Source of the DNA: Lentzea albidocapillata subsp. violacea
GTDB taxonomy: Bacteria > Actinomycetota > Actinomycetes > Mycobacteriales > Pseudonocardiaceae
NCBI RefSeq assembly: GCF_900100275.1
Contig: NZ_FNET01000001.1
Location: forward strand, 1 to 64,000
Length of the DNA stretch: 64,000 nt
Direction of reading: 5' to 3'
The notes under the pieces are model-generated. The model had not been told where the DNA came from. It searched no databases and was given only the letters and a program-made list of their open reading frames with translations. The number at the start of each line of letters is the position of its first letter. Position 1 is the stretch's first letter. The position numbers and the translations under genes were made by a program. Shown here piece after piece: positions 17,171 through 26,098 of this stretch.

Positions 17171-18082
17171 ATGATCGCTGATCCGATTCGCCTCGCCGTC
17201 GTCGGCCTGGGAGCCATGGGCACCCGGATGCTGACGGCGGCGCGGCAGCATCCCGGCTTCACCGTGGTCGCCGGCGTCGACGTCGTACCCCGCACGCTCG
17301 ACATCCCGGTCGTCACGACGCTGGACGACGTGCTGTCCGATGTGGACGCCGTGTACATCTCGACGCCGCCCGCCTCGCACGCCGAGCTGGTGCTGAAGGC
17401 CTTCGCTGCGGGCAAGGCGGTGTTCTGCGAGAAGCCGCTGGCCGTCGACCTCGCCGAAGCCCGCGCGATGGCCGAAGCCGCTGCCGGACGGCCGAACGCC
17501 GTGAACTTCGCGCTGTCGGACATGGTGGCGACGATCGAGATCGAACGGCGGCTGCCCGAACTGGGCACGCTGCGCGGCGTCGAGATCCGGCTGCAGTTCC
17601 CGCGCTGGCCCAGGGCGTTCCAGGCCGAGGCGGCCTGGCTGTCGCGCTCCGAGCAGGGCGGGTTCGTCCGCGAGGTGTTGTCGCACTTCGTCTACCTGAC
17701 CGACCGGATGCTCGGACCGCTCACGGTCGAGTCGGTGTCGGCGGACTTCCCCGAGCCCGGCGCGGCCGAGGTGGCGGCACGGGGTGTGCTGCGGGGCAGC
17801 GGCGTGCCGGTGCACGTGTCGGCGTTCTCCGGACTGGCCGGGCCCGAGGTCTACGAGTGGACCGCCTGGGGCACCGAACGATCGCTGCGTCTCGACCAGT
17901 GGGCTCTGCTGTCCACTTCGGACGGCGGCGGGTGGGAACCGGTGGCGCTGGAGCAGACCGGCTCCGACTACTCGCGGCTCACGCTGTTCGCGCAGGCCGT
18001 GCGGGGCGAGTACCCGCGTGACCTGGCGGACTTCGCCAGCGGGCAGCGGGTGGCCGAGGTGGTCGAGGCCTTCCTGCGGTAA
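17171..18082 (+). CDS. Gfo/Idh/MocA-family oxidoreductase
   Basis: A 303-residue NAD(P)-dependent oxidoreductase. The N-terminal Rossmann motif is VVGLGAMGTRML (about residues 10-21), followed by YISTPPASHAELVLKAFAAG and the characteristic CEKPLAVD containing the catalytic Lys (about 95). The C-terminal alpha/beta domain begins near residue 120. Substrate unknown; sugar- or inositol-like polyols are typical for the family. It follows the ABC permease by 4 bp and is probably co-transcribed. Confidence 0.85.
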   Translation: MIADPIRLAVVGLGAMGTRMLTAARQHPGFTVVAGVDVVPRTLDIPVVTTLDDVLSDVDAVYISTPPASHAELVLKAFAAGKAVFCEKPLAVDLAEARAMAEAAAGRPNAVNFALSDMVATIEIERRLPELGTLRGVEIRLQFPRWPRAFQAEAAWLSRSEQGGFVREVLSHFVYLTDRMLGPLTVESVSADFPEPGAAEVAARGVLRGSGVPVHVSAFSGLAGPEVYEWTAWGTERSLRLDQWALLSTSDGGGWEPVALEQTGSDYSRLTLFAQAVRGEYPRDLADFASGQRVAEVVEAFLR

Positions 18083-18141
18083 TGCGTCCGGCGGCACGAT
18101 TCGGCAGAACCTCGGCCGGATGCGTGCCGCCGGCGTCGTCC

Positions 18142-18984
18142 TCAGCCGAGGACTTCGCGGAGCTTGACGCCGAACTCCTCCGGCTTGCCCGCGTAACCGA
18201 ACTCGCCGCCGAGGAAACCACCGTGGTGGCTGGGGAACACCACCGCCTCCTGGCCGAGCAGGCGTGCCGTGTGGACGGCCGTGCGGCCGGTGAACGTGTC
18301 ACCGGTCTCCTCGCCGACGGCGATCACGACGCGAGTGGGCGCGGCGGCCAGCGCCTGCACGCGCGGGTAGTAGTCGGTGATGGCGAGCGAGGTGGTCCCG
18401 AGCAACGGGTCGTCGCGCTTGCCGTCGTCCTCGGCCGGCATCCCGAACTGCGCGGGATCCGGCAGGGGCAACGCGAAGTACTCGTCGGTGTACTCGCCCT
18501 GCCACGAGCTCATCTGAATGAACGCCGCCATGCCCGCGCCCTGGCCCTTGGCCTGGTAGGCGTTCATGAACCCGTCGCGTGCCCGGCGAGCGGCGGCCGC
18601 GTCGGGCAGCACGTCGATGATCGGCGGCTCGTGCGCGACGAGCGTGACCACGTCGTCCGGGTACGCGGCGACGAGTTCGAGGGCCGTGACCGCGCCACCA
18701 CTCGACGCGAACAGGTCGACCGGACCGCCGACGGCCTCGATCACCGCGTGGACGTCCGCGGCCTGGGTCTCGGGGGTGTTGTCGGTACGACCGTCCGAAC
18801 GGGTGCTGCGACCGAGGCCGCGCGGGTCGTAGGTGATCACCGTGCGGTCGGGGAACTGGGCGCGCAACGCGACGAACCCGCTGGCGTCCATCGGCTGGCC
18901 GATCATCATCAACGGACGCCCACCGGAGCCGCTCACGTCGTACGTGATCGCGGCGCCGTCGGTTTCCAGAACATGAGTTTCCAT
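18142..18984 (-). CDS. Alpha/beta-hydrolase
   Basis: A 280-residue alpha/beta-hydrolase. TYDPRGLGRS is the strand-5 approach, FASSGGAVTALEL contains the nucleophile Ser (about residue 98), and the C-terminal FPSHHGGFLG contains the catalytic His. GQPMDASGF supplies the oxyanion side. ATG 18984 is supported by GGGGAGAAT upstream. It is divergent from the SDR gene at 19094. Substrate unknown; esterase or epoxide-hydrolase-like activity is possible. Confidence 0.85.
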   Translation of the reverse strand: METHVLETDGAAITYDVSGSGGRPLMMIGQPMDASGFVALRAQFPDRTVITYDPRGLGRSTRSDGRTDNTPETQAADVHAVIEAVGGPVDLFASSGGAVTALELVAAYPDDVVTLVAHEPPIIDVLPDAAAARRARDGFMNAYQAKGQGAGMAAFIQMSSWQGEYTDEYFALPLPDPAQFGMPAEDDGKRDDPLLGTTSLAITDYYPRVQALAAAPTRVVIAVGEETGDTFTGRTAVHTARLLGQEAVVFPSHHGGFLGGEFGYAGKPEEFGVKLREVLG

Positions 18985-19093
18985 GTGATTCTCCCCAGTG
19001 GAGTCGGGTCTGATCAGCCTAGTCACAGACGTGAACTCCGGAGGGCCGGCAAACCGATCGACCTGCATGTTCGCCACTGGTATCAAGGCTCGC

Positions 19094-19813
19094 ATGACGC
19101 GAACAGCAGTGGTGACCGGCGGCGGCACGGGCATCGGCAAAGCGGTGGCGGCCCGGCTCGTGGAGCAGGGTCTGGACGTGGTGATCACCGGACGCAGGGA
19201 GGACGTGCTGAAGGCGGCGGCCGACGAGATCGGGGCACGGGCGGTCGCGTTCGACGCGTCGGACCCGGTGGCGGTGCAGGCGGCGCTGGACGATCTTCCG
19301 TCGCAAGTGGACGTTCTGGTCAACAACGCGGGAGGCAACGTGGCGCGGCGTCGTCCCGCGCCGGAGAACCTGGCCGGCCTGCGGGACCTGTGGATCGCGA
19401 GCTACGAGGCCAACGTGGTCAGCGCCGTGCTCGTGACGACCGCGCTGGAGCCGCGCCTCGCGGACAACGCACGGGTGGTGACGGTCGGCTCGATCGCGGG
19501 CCGGCGTGGTTCGGGTTCCTACGGTGCGGCGAAGGCCGCGGTCGAGGCGTGGACGGCGGATCTCGCGTTCTCGCTGGGAAGCAGGGGGATCACGGTCAAC
19601 GTGGTGTCGCCGGGCGTGACCGAGGACACCGAGTTCTTCGGCGGCACCCTGAGCGAGGAACGGCGCAAGGTGCTCGTGGGCAACACGGCGAACGGCCGCG
19701 CGGGCACCCCGGCGGACGTGGCCGCGGCGATCGCGTTCCTGACCTCGCCGGAGGCCGGGCACGTCACCGCCCAGGTCATCGGGGTGAACGGCGGAGCCGG
19801 GCTCGGACGCTGA
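19094..19813 (+). CDS. Short-chain dehydrogenase/reductase
   Basis: A 239-residue classical SDR. It has the TGGGTGIGKAVA cofactor motif at residues 8-19, NNAGG (about 76-80), catalytic Ser in VGSIAG, SYGAAKAAVEAW with the YxxxK pair (about 141-145), and SPGV after it. Start at ATG 19094, immediately before the cofactor-binding strand; an upstream in-frame ATG at 18998 lies in the divergent promoter region. Its 3' end overlaps the DedA gene by 38 bp in convergent orientation. Substrate unknown. Confidence 0.88.
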   Translation: MTRTAVVTGGGTGIGKAVAARLVEQGLDVVITGRREDVLKAAADEIGARAVAFDASDPVAVQAALDDLPSQVDVLVNNAGGNVARRRPAPENLAGLRDLWIASYEANVVSAVLVTTALEPRLADNARVVTVGSIAGRRGSGSYGAAKAAVEAWTADLAFSLGSRGITVNVVSPGVTEDTEFFGGTLSEERRKVLVGNTANGRAGTPADVAAAIAFLTSPEAGHVTAQVIGVNGGAGLGR

Positions 19814-20405
19814 ACCCGATGACCGCCAGCAGCACGACCACGAGCGCGATCCAGGAGAACTCCGCGAGGTAGTGCTCGGCGGCCTCTCCGACGAAGTAGA
19901 CGGCCGCCGTCGTGCCACCGGCCCACGCGATGCCGCCGGCGGCGTTGGCCAGCAGGAACTTCCCGTAGTGCATGCCCATCGTGGCCGCGAGCGGACCGGA
20001 CAGGATCCGCAGCAACGCCACGAACCGGCCGAAGAAGACCGCCCAGGCGCCGAACCGTTCGAACAGCGCCTGGGCGCGGCCGACCTTGTCCGCGCTGAAG
20101 TGGCTGGGGAACTTCTCACCCGCCCAGCCGAAGATCCGCGGCCCGAACCGCTTGCCCAGCGCGTACCCGGCGGTGTCGCCGATGATCGCGCCGGCGGACG
20201 CGGCGACGCCGACCCAGAGCGGCGAGACGCCGTCGTGGTGCGAGGCCATGAGCGCCGCCGCGACCAGCACGACCTCGCCCGGCAACGGGATCCCCATGCT
20301 CTCGACCCCGACCACCAGACCCACGAGGACGTAGACCAGCAACGGTGGAACGGCGTCGAGCCACTCGGTCAGCACATCCGTGATCTTCCTCCAACCGGAT
20401 GGCAT
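19776..20405 (-). CDS. DedA-family membrane protein
   Basis: A 209-residue DedA/VTT-domain protein with about 5 hydrophobic segments. The family motifs GIPLPGEVVLVAAALM (reentrant helix with the acidic residue) and FFGRFVALLRILSGPLAATM (conserved R-F/R-P-like block) are present. DedA proteins flip or transport lipid carriers and affect membrane potential and drug resistance. ATG 20405 is close to the divergent NACHT gene at 20464. Confidence 0.87.
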   Translation of the reverse strand: MPSGWRKITDVLTEWLDAVPPLLVYVLVGLVVGVESMGIPLPGEVVLVAAALMASHHDGVSPLWVGVAASAGAIIGDTAGYALGKRFGPRIFGWAGEKFPSHFSADKVGRAQALFERFGAWAVFFGRFVALLRILSGPLAATMGMHYGKFLLANAAGGIAWAGGTTAAVYFVGEAAEHYLAEFSWIALVVVLLAVIGFSVRARLRRSPR

Positions 20406-20463
20406 CGGCCACGAGACGCGCCCGTCTCGGTACTCTGCTGATCATCTGGACGAGGGGGCGGTT

Positions 20464-22572
20464 GTGGCGAGCCAGTTCGGCTTACTGCTGCGTCAATGGC
20501 GGCAGCGGGCGGGCTTGAGTCAGGAAGCGCTCGCTCAGCGCGCTGCCGTGGGCATTCGCACGGTGCGTGGGCTGGAGACCGGCGAACGGACCGATCCCCG
20601 CATGGGCACCGTGCGCGCGCTGGCGGACGCACTGGAACTCACGGGTGCGGAACGGACCGAGCTGTTCTCCGCCGCAGGGCGCGACGAACCGCTGGTCGTG
20701 GAGCCGGTCCGGTTCGACCCACTGCACGAGGCCGTCGAGACGTTGAAGGTCGCGGTCGAGGCCCGCTGGCGGCGCGAGGAGGAGCAGCGGCAGGTCCACG
20801 ACCCGGTGCCGCTGCCGGTGCGGTGGGACGAGGCGCCCGCGACGTGGATGGACAGCCGGCTCAACATCGGCGCGGATGCCGTGCTCGGCGGGCGGCTGGA
20901 CCAGGTCGTCGAGGTCTACCGCAGGGTCGGGTCGCGGCGGCTGGTCGTGCTGGGGCGGGCCGGGGCCGGCAAGACGGTGCTGACCACGCGGTTCGTCCTG
21001 GACCTGCTCGGTGCGCGGAACCCGGCCGATCCGGTGCCGGTGATCTTCCACCTCGGCGCGTGGCATCCCGGACGTCTGGGGCTCCGCGACTGGCTCGCCG
21101 GCCAGCTGACGCGTGACCACCCGTTCCTCGCGGCGCCGGGACCCGGCGGTGGCACGCTGGCGGCGGCGCTGGTCGACTCGCAGCGGGTGCTGCCCGTGCT
21201 GGACGGTTTCGACGAGATCGCGGCCGGGCTGCACCGGCCGGCGCTCAACGCGTTGAACACCACCACTCTGCCATTGCTGCTGACCAGCAGGGTGGACGAG
21301 TATCGCGACGCCGTCGAGGGCACGGACGTGCTGACGTCGGCCGCCACGGTCGTGCTGGCCGATCTGACGTGCGACGACCTGGCGGACTACCTGCCGCGCA
21401 CCACCCGCAAGACCGGGCCGGGCGGCAACGCCTGGAAGCCCGTGCTGGACGAGGTGCGCAACGGCGGTCCGCTGGCGCAGGTGCTGACGACGCCGCTGAT
21501 GGTGGCGCTGGCGCGGCGGATCTACAGCGACACCCCGGACCACGATCCGATCGCGCTGCTGGACTTCCACGAGCCAGAGCAGATCGAACGCCACCTGCTC
21601 GGCAGCTTCATACCGGCTGTGTACGGCGTGCATGCCGAACGCGTGCAGCCTTGGCTCAGCCATCTCGCCGTCCACCTGACCAGGCTCGGCACGCACGACG
21701 TGGCGTGGTGGCGGTTCGGCACGTCGTCGTCGGTGACCGGACTGACCGTCGGGGTGGCGGTCGGGGTCGCGGACGTGGTGCTGGAGGCCGTACTGGTGGG
21801 CGGGCTGGTCGCCAGGGGCGTGGCGTTCGCGGTGATGATCGGGCTGGTCACCGGGGTGTTGTTCGGGGTGGCGCACCGGTACGTGGTGAGCAGGACGCCG
21901 CTCGAACCCGTGCGGACCCGGCTGCGGCTGCGCGGCCGTGCCGGGAGACGGGTGTGGTCACGCGGACTGCTCGGGCTGGCGTTCGGCGGCGCGGTCGGTG
22001 CCGCGTACGGGCTGGTGCGCGCCATGGCGTACTGGCTGGTCACGCCCGGTTTCGAGATGACGGCCGGGGTGCTGGTCGACGTCGGCGTGTTCGGGCTGGT
22101 GTTCGGTTTCGGCGCCGGGATGGTGTTCGCCGTGGTCGCCGCGATGGAGGCACCGCTCGACGTGCGGTCGGCGGGCAGTCCCGACGGGTTGCTGGCGGCG
22201 AACCGGCGTGCGGTGCTCGGGCTCGTCGGGGTGATGGTGCCGGTGTTCGCGGTGTTCGTCGCGGGGGCCACCGGGGTCGTCGCGAGCGGGCTGACGGCGT
22301 TGCGGTTCGTGGTGGTGTGGAGTCCGACGACGGCCCTGGCGCTCGGGCTCGTCGGCGGGATCGGCGGTGGGCTGGCGTACGTGCTGAGCCTGACCGCGTG
22401 GGGGCAGTGGGTGGTGTTCGCGCGCGTCTGGCTGCCGCTGACCGGGAAGCTGCCGTGGGGGATGCCGGCGTTCCTCGACGACGCCTACCGGCGTGGCGTG
22501 CTGCGCCGGGCGGGTGCGGTCTACCAGTTCCGGCACGCGCGCCTGCAGGAGCATTTCGCGCGTTTGCGCTGA
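20464..22572 (+). CDS. XRE-NACHT NTPase with C-terminal membrane segments
   Basis: A 702-residue protein. Residues 1-70 form an XRE/Cro-type HTH (LLRQWRQRAGLSQEALAQRA, GIRTVRGLETGERTDPR). Residues about 145-400 are a NACHT P-loop NTPase with Walker A GRAGAGKT (about 162-169), Walker B VLPVLDGFDE (about 241-250) and sensor LLTSRVDEYR. The C-terminal 250 residues hold about six hydrophobic segments (for example VTGLTVGVAVGVADVVLEAV and GLTALRFVVV). GTG 20464 follows GAGGGGG. Related actinobacterial NLR-like proteins are suspected sensors or antiphage factors; the role here is unknown. Confidence 0.8.
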   Translation: MASQFGLLLRQWRQRAGLSQEALAQRAAVGIRTVRGLETGERTDPRMGTVRALADALELTGAERTELFSAAGRDEPLVVEPVRFDPLHEAVETLKVAVEARWRREEEQRQVHDPVPLPVRWDEAPATWMDSRLNIGADAVLGGRLDQVVEVYRRVGSRRLVVLGRAGAGKTVLTTRFVLDLLGARNPADPVPVIFHLGAWHPGRLGLRDWLAGQLTRDHPFLAAPGPGGGTLAAALVDSQRVLPVLDGFDEIAAGLHRPALNALNTTTLPLLLTSRVDEYRDAVEGTDVLTSAATVVLADLTCDDLADYLPRTTRKTGPGGNAWKPVLDEVRNGGPLAQVLTTPLMVALARRIYSDTPDHDPIALLDFHEPEQIERHLLGSFIPAVYGVHAERVQPWLSHLAVHLTRLGTHDVAWWRFGTSSSVTGLTVGVAVGVADVVLEAVLVGGLVARGVAFAVMIGLVTGVLFGVAHRYVVSRTPLEPVRTRLRLRGRAGRRVWSRGLLGLAFGGAVGAAYGLVRAMAYWLVTPGFEMTAGVLVDVGVFGLVFGFGAGMVFAVVAAMEAPLDVRSAGSPDGLLAANRRAVLGLVGVMVPVFAVFVAGATGVVASGLTALRFVVVWSPTTALALGLVGGIGGGLAYVLSLTAWGQWVVFARVWLPLTGKLPWGMPAFLDDAYRRGVLRRAGAVYQFRHARLQEHFARLR

Positions 22573-22579
22573 TCAGACA

Positions 22580-22601
22580 GACCGGCCATAAGTGGCCGGT
22601 C
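22580..22601 (+). terminator. Terminator after the NACHT gene
   Basis: GACCGGCCA-TAAG-TGGCCGGTC is a perfect 9-bp stem with a 4-nt loop starting 7 bp after the stop codon. An outer AGACAG/CTGTCT pair and a later TCTTT reinforce it as an intrinsic terminator. Confidence 0.75.
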
Positions 22602-22669
22602 GTCTGGCCTGTCTTTCGTCCGGCCCCGCTGTGATCGTTTTGCCGGGGACGGACGAAGGGGGTCGAGGG

Positions 22670-23737
22670 GTGTCGCCTGGTGAGATCAACTGGGAGGCGT
22701 ACAGCCACGAAGAGTTGCATCGGATGCTGTGGCAGGACGCTGACGTCGCGGATGTGAGCACGGTCGCCGACGAGTGGACGCGTCACCGCGCCGCGTTGGA
22801 CGCGCACGCCGAAGTGCTTCGGGAGCAGCGGGCGGCGTTGCTCGACGGGTGGGCCGGGGCCGCGGCGGAGGAGGCCGCGGCGCGGCTCGGTGCGCTGGCC
22901 GAGCGGATCGGGAAGATCAGCGAACTGGCCGCGGCGGGGCAGAAGGCCGCGCAGGACTCGGCCGACGCGCTGGCCGCGGCTCGGGCCGCGATGCCGCCGC
23001 CACCGTCTCCGGGGACGACGATGCCGGCGTTCGCCGGGCTGCCCAGCGCGCCGGGGTCGTTCGCGCTGCCGAGTGCACCGGGGTCGTTCGCGCCCGCGCC
23101 GTTCGCGTTGCCGGGTGCGCCGGGGTCGTTCGCACCCGCGCCGTTCGCGTTGCCGAGCGCGCCCGCCCCGATGGCCCTGCCGAGTGCGCCCACGATGCCC
23201 GCGGGAGCGACCTCGGGCTTCTACTTCTACTTCGGCGCCGCCTCCGCCGACCAGCAGAAGGCCCAGGCGGTCCGGGCGATGCAGACCTACGAGTCCAGCC
23301 TCAACGGCAGCGGCCGCCTCATCGAGGACGCCAGGAGCAACGTCCCGCAGGCCGCCCCCACGCCCCGTGCCGCGGCCGTGGCCCAGGTGAAGACGCCCAG
23401 TTCGGGCGGTGTGCCGTGGCAGCGGCTGGTGGGCGGTTCGGTGGCGACGGCCACGCGGGGCCCGGTGGTCGGCGGGGCCACCCCGGTCAGCCAGCAGCTC
23501 ACACCGGGCATGCGGGCCGGGGTGATGTTCGGTCAGCACGGCGGAATCGCCGCGGGCGGCACTCTCACCGCCGACGCGCGCACGTCCGGCCAGAACAACG
23601 CGATGGGCGCGTCTCCGGCGGGAGCGGCGCGCAAGGACGAGGACCAGGAGCACGAGAACCAGATGCCGACGCTCGACCACGACCTGTTCGCGGTGACCGA
23701 ACGGGTGTCTCCGGCCGTGATCGGGGAGGAACAGTGA
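22670..23737 (+). CDS. PPE-like type VII secretion-associated protein
   Basis: A 355-residue protein. The N-terminal 110 residues are helical and PPE/WXG-like (INWEAYSHEELHRML; LLDGWAGAAAEEAAARLG contains a WxG). A low-complexity region follows (about 115-180) made of imperfect APGSFALPS / APAPFALPG repeats, then a Gly/Thr-rich segment and an acidic tail (KDEDQEHENQMPTLDHDLFA). This architecture is typical of ESX substrates in Pseudonocardiales. GTG 22670 follows GAAGGGGG. It heads a tightly coupled six-gene operon (overlaps of 4 nt downstream). Confidence 0.7.
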   Translation: MSPGEINWEAYSHEELHRMLWQDADVADVSTVADEWTRHRAALDAHAEVLREQRAALLDGWAGAAAEEAAARLGALAERIGKISELAAAGQKAAQDSADALAAARAAMPPPPSPGTTMPAFAGLPSAPGSFALPSAPGSFAPAPFALPGAPGSFAPAPFALPSAPAPMALPSAPTMPAGATSGFYFYFGAASADQQKAQAVRAMQTYESSLNGSGRLIEDARSNVPQAAPTPRAAAVAQVKTPSSGGVPWQRLVGGSVATATRGPVVGGATPVSQQLTPGMRAGVMFGQHGGIAAGGTLTADARTSGQNNAMGASPAGAARKDEDQEHENQMPTLDHDLFAVTERVSPAVIGEEQ

Positions 23738-24036
23738 CCGGCTTCGAAGTCGCGCCCGACCAGTTGCAGGACCGGGTGAGGATCCTGGGCAGGCTGGCCG
23801 AGCTGACCGCCGACCTCGTGGCGACGTCGAGCAGGCTGGCCGAGCGGCAGCCGTTGCTCGGGACCGCGCCGCCCGCCCAGGACCTGTCGCGCCGGCTCAA
23901 GGACGCCGGGTCGGGGCTCGCGGGCGAGGTGGGGGCCGCCGAACGCGAGGTGCGCGAGTTCCGGCAGATGCTCGCCGACATCAGGTCCACCTACACCGAG
24001 ACCGACGCCGAGCAGGAGCGGAAGGCGGACCGGTGA
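23734..24036 (+). CDS. Small helical ESX-associated protein
   Basis: A 100-residue protein with heptad-like helices (VRILGRLAELTADLVATSSR; EREVREFRQMLADIRSTYTE) and no WXG motif. The GTG overlaps the stop of the previous gene and its own TGA overlaps the GTG of the EspG-like gene. It is probably a partner or chaperone-type component of this T7SS locus; no family assigned. Confidence 0.65.
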   Translation: MTGFEVAPDQLQDRVRILGRLAELTADLVATSSRLAERQPLLGTAPPAQDLSRRLKDAGSGLAGEVGAAEREVREFRQMLADIRSTYTETDAEQERKADR

Positions 24037-24650
24037 TCGCCTTCGACCTGGTGGAGATGGACCTGCTCGCCACGCACGCAGGCGTGCGCTGGCCGTTCCC
24101 GCTGCGGGTGCCGTCGTTCGGCAAGCTCGCGGACGAACGCGCGCGGCTCCTCGCCGAGGCGGGCCACGGGTTGCAGGCGCGCGGACTGGCCGCGGCGCAC
24201 GGACCTGTCGGCATGGCCGCGTCGCTCGTCACCGCGTTGCACGAGCACACCGCCGTGGTCGATCTCGTCGTGCCCGGCACGGGTGCGGTCGCGCTGGTCT
24301 ACGGCGACGAAGCCGTGGTGTGCACGCAGTCCGAGAGCACGGTCCGGGTGGCGCACGTCGAGGCGGAGACGCTCGGCGACGAGCTCGTGGCGTTGGTCCC
24401 GCACGCCCGGCCCGCGCAGCTCATGCCGATCACCCTGCCGCCCGGCGCCGGACTCGACCTGGAGGTCACCGGGCAGGGCCAGGCGGGCGTGGTCAGGGGC
24501 GGGCAGCGGCAGGAAGTGTCCTGGTTGGACAGTGCGAGCGGACGGGTCAGGGTCGACGCCGGTGATGACGGCTGGGTGAGCGTCAACCCGCTGCGGCACC
24601 ACGACCTGGTCCGCATGATCGGTGAGCTCGCCGCAGTCGCGCGAGCCTGA
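24033..24650 (+). CDS. EspG-family ESX secretion-associated protein
   Basis: A 205-residue protein resembling the EspG family (chaperones for PE/PPE-type substrates). The N-terminal block LVEMDLLATHAGVRWPFPLR with PSFGKLADERARLLAEAG matches the pattern of actinobacterial EspG homologues, and the C-terminus ends in a typical LRHHDLVRMIGELA helix. Its position directly after a PPE-like gene fits a chaperone/substrate pair. GTG start, coupled. Confidence 0.72.
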   Translation: MIAFDLVEMDLLATHAGVRWPFPLRVPSFGKLADERARLLAEAGHGLQARGLAAAHGPVGMAASLVTALHEHTAVVDLVVPGTGAVALVYGDEAVVCTQSESTVRVAHVEAETLGDELVALVPHARPAQLMPITLPPGAGLDLEVTGQGQAGVVRGGQRQEVSWLDSASGRVRVDAGDDGWVSVNPLRHHDLVRMIGELAAVARA

Positions 24651-24663
24651 TTGAGGGGGAGAA

Positions 24664-25008
24664 GTGGATCCAGCACAGTGGCTGGCGGACTACCAGGAAC
24701 GCCTGGAGCGCGTCGCCTACAGCGCGCGGTCGGCGAGCGCGAGCCTGGCCGAGGTGGGGGCGAAGGCGACCTCGCCACGCGGTGAGGTCACCGTGACGGT
24801 GAACGCGGGCGGTGTGCTCGGCGACGTCGCGCTGACGCCGGCGGCGCGCAAGCTCGACGTCGACACGCTCGCGATGCTGATCGTCAGCACCGCGCGGGAG
24901 GCGCAACGGCTGGCGAGCGCGCGGATGACCGAGGTCATGGCGGACTACCTCGGCGAAAGCGATGCGTTGCACCAGATCACCAGGCACCTGCCGGAGGCCG
25001 TGCGATGA
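24664..25008 (+). CDS. YbaB/EbfC-family DNA-binding-like protein
   Basis: A 114-residue YbaB/EbfC-type protein. GEVTVTVNAGGVLGDVALTP is the conserved central strand region; it is flanked by an N-terminal coiled helix and a C-terminal helix (TLAMLIVSTAREAQRLASAR). Members next to T7SS genes are common in actinomycetes, where a nucleoid role is unproven. GTG start after GAGGGGGAGAA; its stop overlaps the next start. Confidence 0.75.
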   Translation: MDPAQWLADYQERLERVAYSARSASASLAEVGAKATSPRGEVTVTVNAGGVLGDVALTPAARKLDVDTLAMLIVSTAREAQRLASARMTEVMADYLGESDALHQITRHLPEAVR

Positions 25009-25304
25009 GCTTCACCGCCGACCACGAGCAGTTGCGCCGCCACGCCAGGACCCTGACCGGGTACGCCGACCAGCTGTCTGACACCGGCACCCGGTTGCCC
25101 GGCCAAATCGGTCAGTCCTCGCTCGGCTCGTTCGCCCAGTTCCTCAGCTCCGGCCTGAGCGGTCCGATGGGGGAGACGATGGGCGCCTTCGCCCACGTCG
25201 CGTCCACAATGGACAAGGTCGGTGAGGGCATGCGGCGGACCGCCGAGAACTACCAGCGCACCGACGAGCGCAACGCCGAGGACATCACGGGAGCGGGCCG
25301 ATGA
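25005..25304 (+). CDS. EspC-like type VII secretion target
   Basis: A 99-residue protein resembling the ESX-1 secreted EspC family (T7SS_ESX_EspC). It is a helical hairpin starting HEQLRRHARTLTGYADQLSD and ending AENYQRTDERNAEDI; the latter resembles the YxxxD/E export-signal region. It is embedded in the operon (overlaps both neighbours by 4 nt). Confidence 0.68.
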   Translation: MSFTADHEQLRRHARTLTGYADQLSDTGTRLPGQIGQSSLGSFAQFLSSGLSGPMGETMGAFAHVASTMDKVGEGMRRTAENYQRTDERNAEDITGAGR

Positions 25305-26098
25305 CCGCCACCACGACGGACGCGGGCACGATCGCCGCGCTGCTGAACGAGCTCCGCACCACCACGAACGCCATCGCGGGCGACGAGTGGCTGTCGTCCG
25401 ACCTGGCCGCCACGCCCAAGGCCCCGATGAGCGAACTGGGCTCGAACGGGAAACCGTTGCAGGCACTGGACAGCGCGGGCGCCGGTTTCCTCACGCCGAT
25501 GATCTCGTTCCTGGAGGAGCCGCTGAACGAGCTGCGCGGCGACCCGGACGGCGTCGGGCAGGGCGCGGGCGAGTTCCAGAACGCGAGCAAGGCCGCGACC
25601 AGCCTCGCCGGCGAGTACGGCGCCAAGGCGAGCAGCGAGACCGACGGCTGGACCGGCGACAGCGCGGCCGAGTACGCCAAGACGGGCCAGGAACTCGTCG
25701 ACGGCGTGCTGTCCGTGGCCGAGACCGCGCTGACCAACGCCACCGCGCTGATCAAGGCGGGCGAGGTGGTCGCGCAGGTGGTCGTCGAGGTGACGAGGCT
25801 GATCACCGAGGCGGTCGGCAAGATCGTGCCGATCATGACCCAGGCGATCGCCGCGGCGGGCGTGACGTTCGGGCAGAGCATCGCCGTGGCGATCCCGCAG
25901 TGCGTGCAGATCGCCGTCGAGTGCGGTGGGCAGATCGCGGCCAAGCTCGGCGAGCTGCTGGCCAGCGGCGAGAACCTGATCAAGCTGGTCGAGGGCGCGC
26001 AGGCGGTGCTGAAGATCGTGCAGCAGGCGATGTCGGTGATCGGGAACAAGGCGTCCGGCTCGGCCGAACTGCCGACGGCCAAGGAGGTGACCGCGTGA
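25301..26098 (+). CDS. WXG-type ESX substrate-like protein
   Basis: A 265-residue protein. TDGWTGDSAAEYAKTGQE (about residues 113-130) gives the WxG turn, followed by a long Ala/Val-rich helical part with hydrophobic stretches (for example KIVPIMTQAIAAAGVTFGQS). It resembles large WXG100-superfamily proteins of Pseudonocardiales. Coupled to the preceding EspC-like gene. A toxin domain is not evident. Confidence 0.65.
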   Translation: MTATTTDAGTIAALLNELRTTTNAIAGDEWLSSDLAATPKAPMSELGSNGKPLQALDSAGAGFLTPMISFLEEPLNELRGDPDGVGQGAGEFQNASKAATSLAGEYGAKASSETDGWTGDSAAEYAKTGQELVDGVLSVAETALTNATALIKAGEVVAQVVVEVTRLITEAVGKIVPIMTQAIAAAGVTFGQSIAVAIPQCVQIAVECGGQIAAKLGELLASGENLIKLVEGAQAVLKIVQQAMSVIGNKASGSAELPTAKEVTA

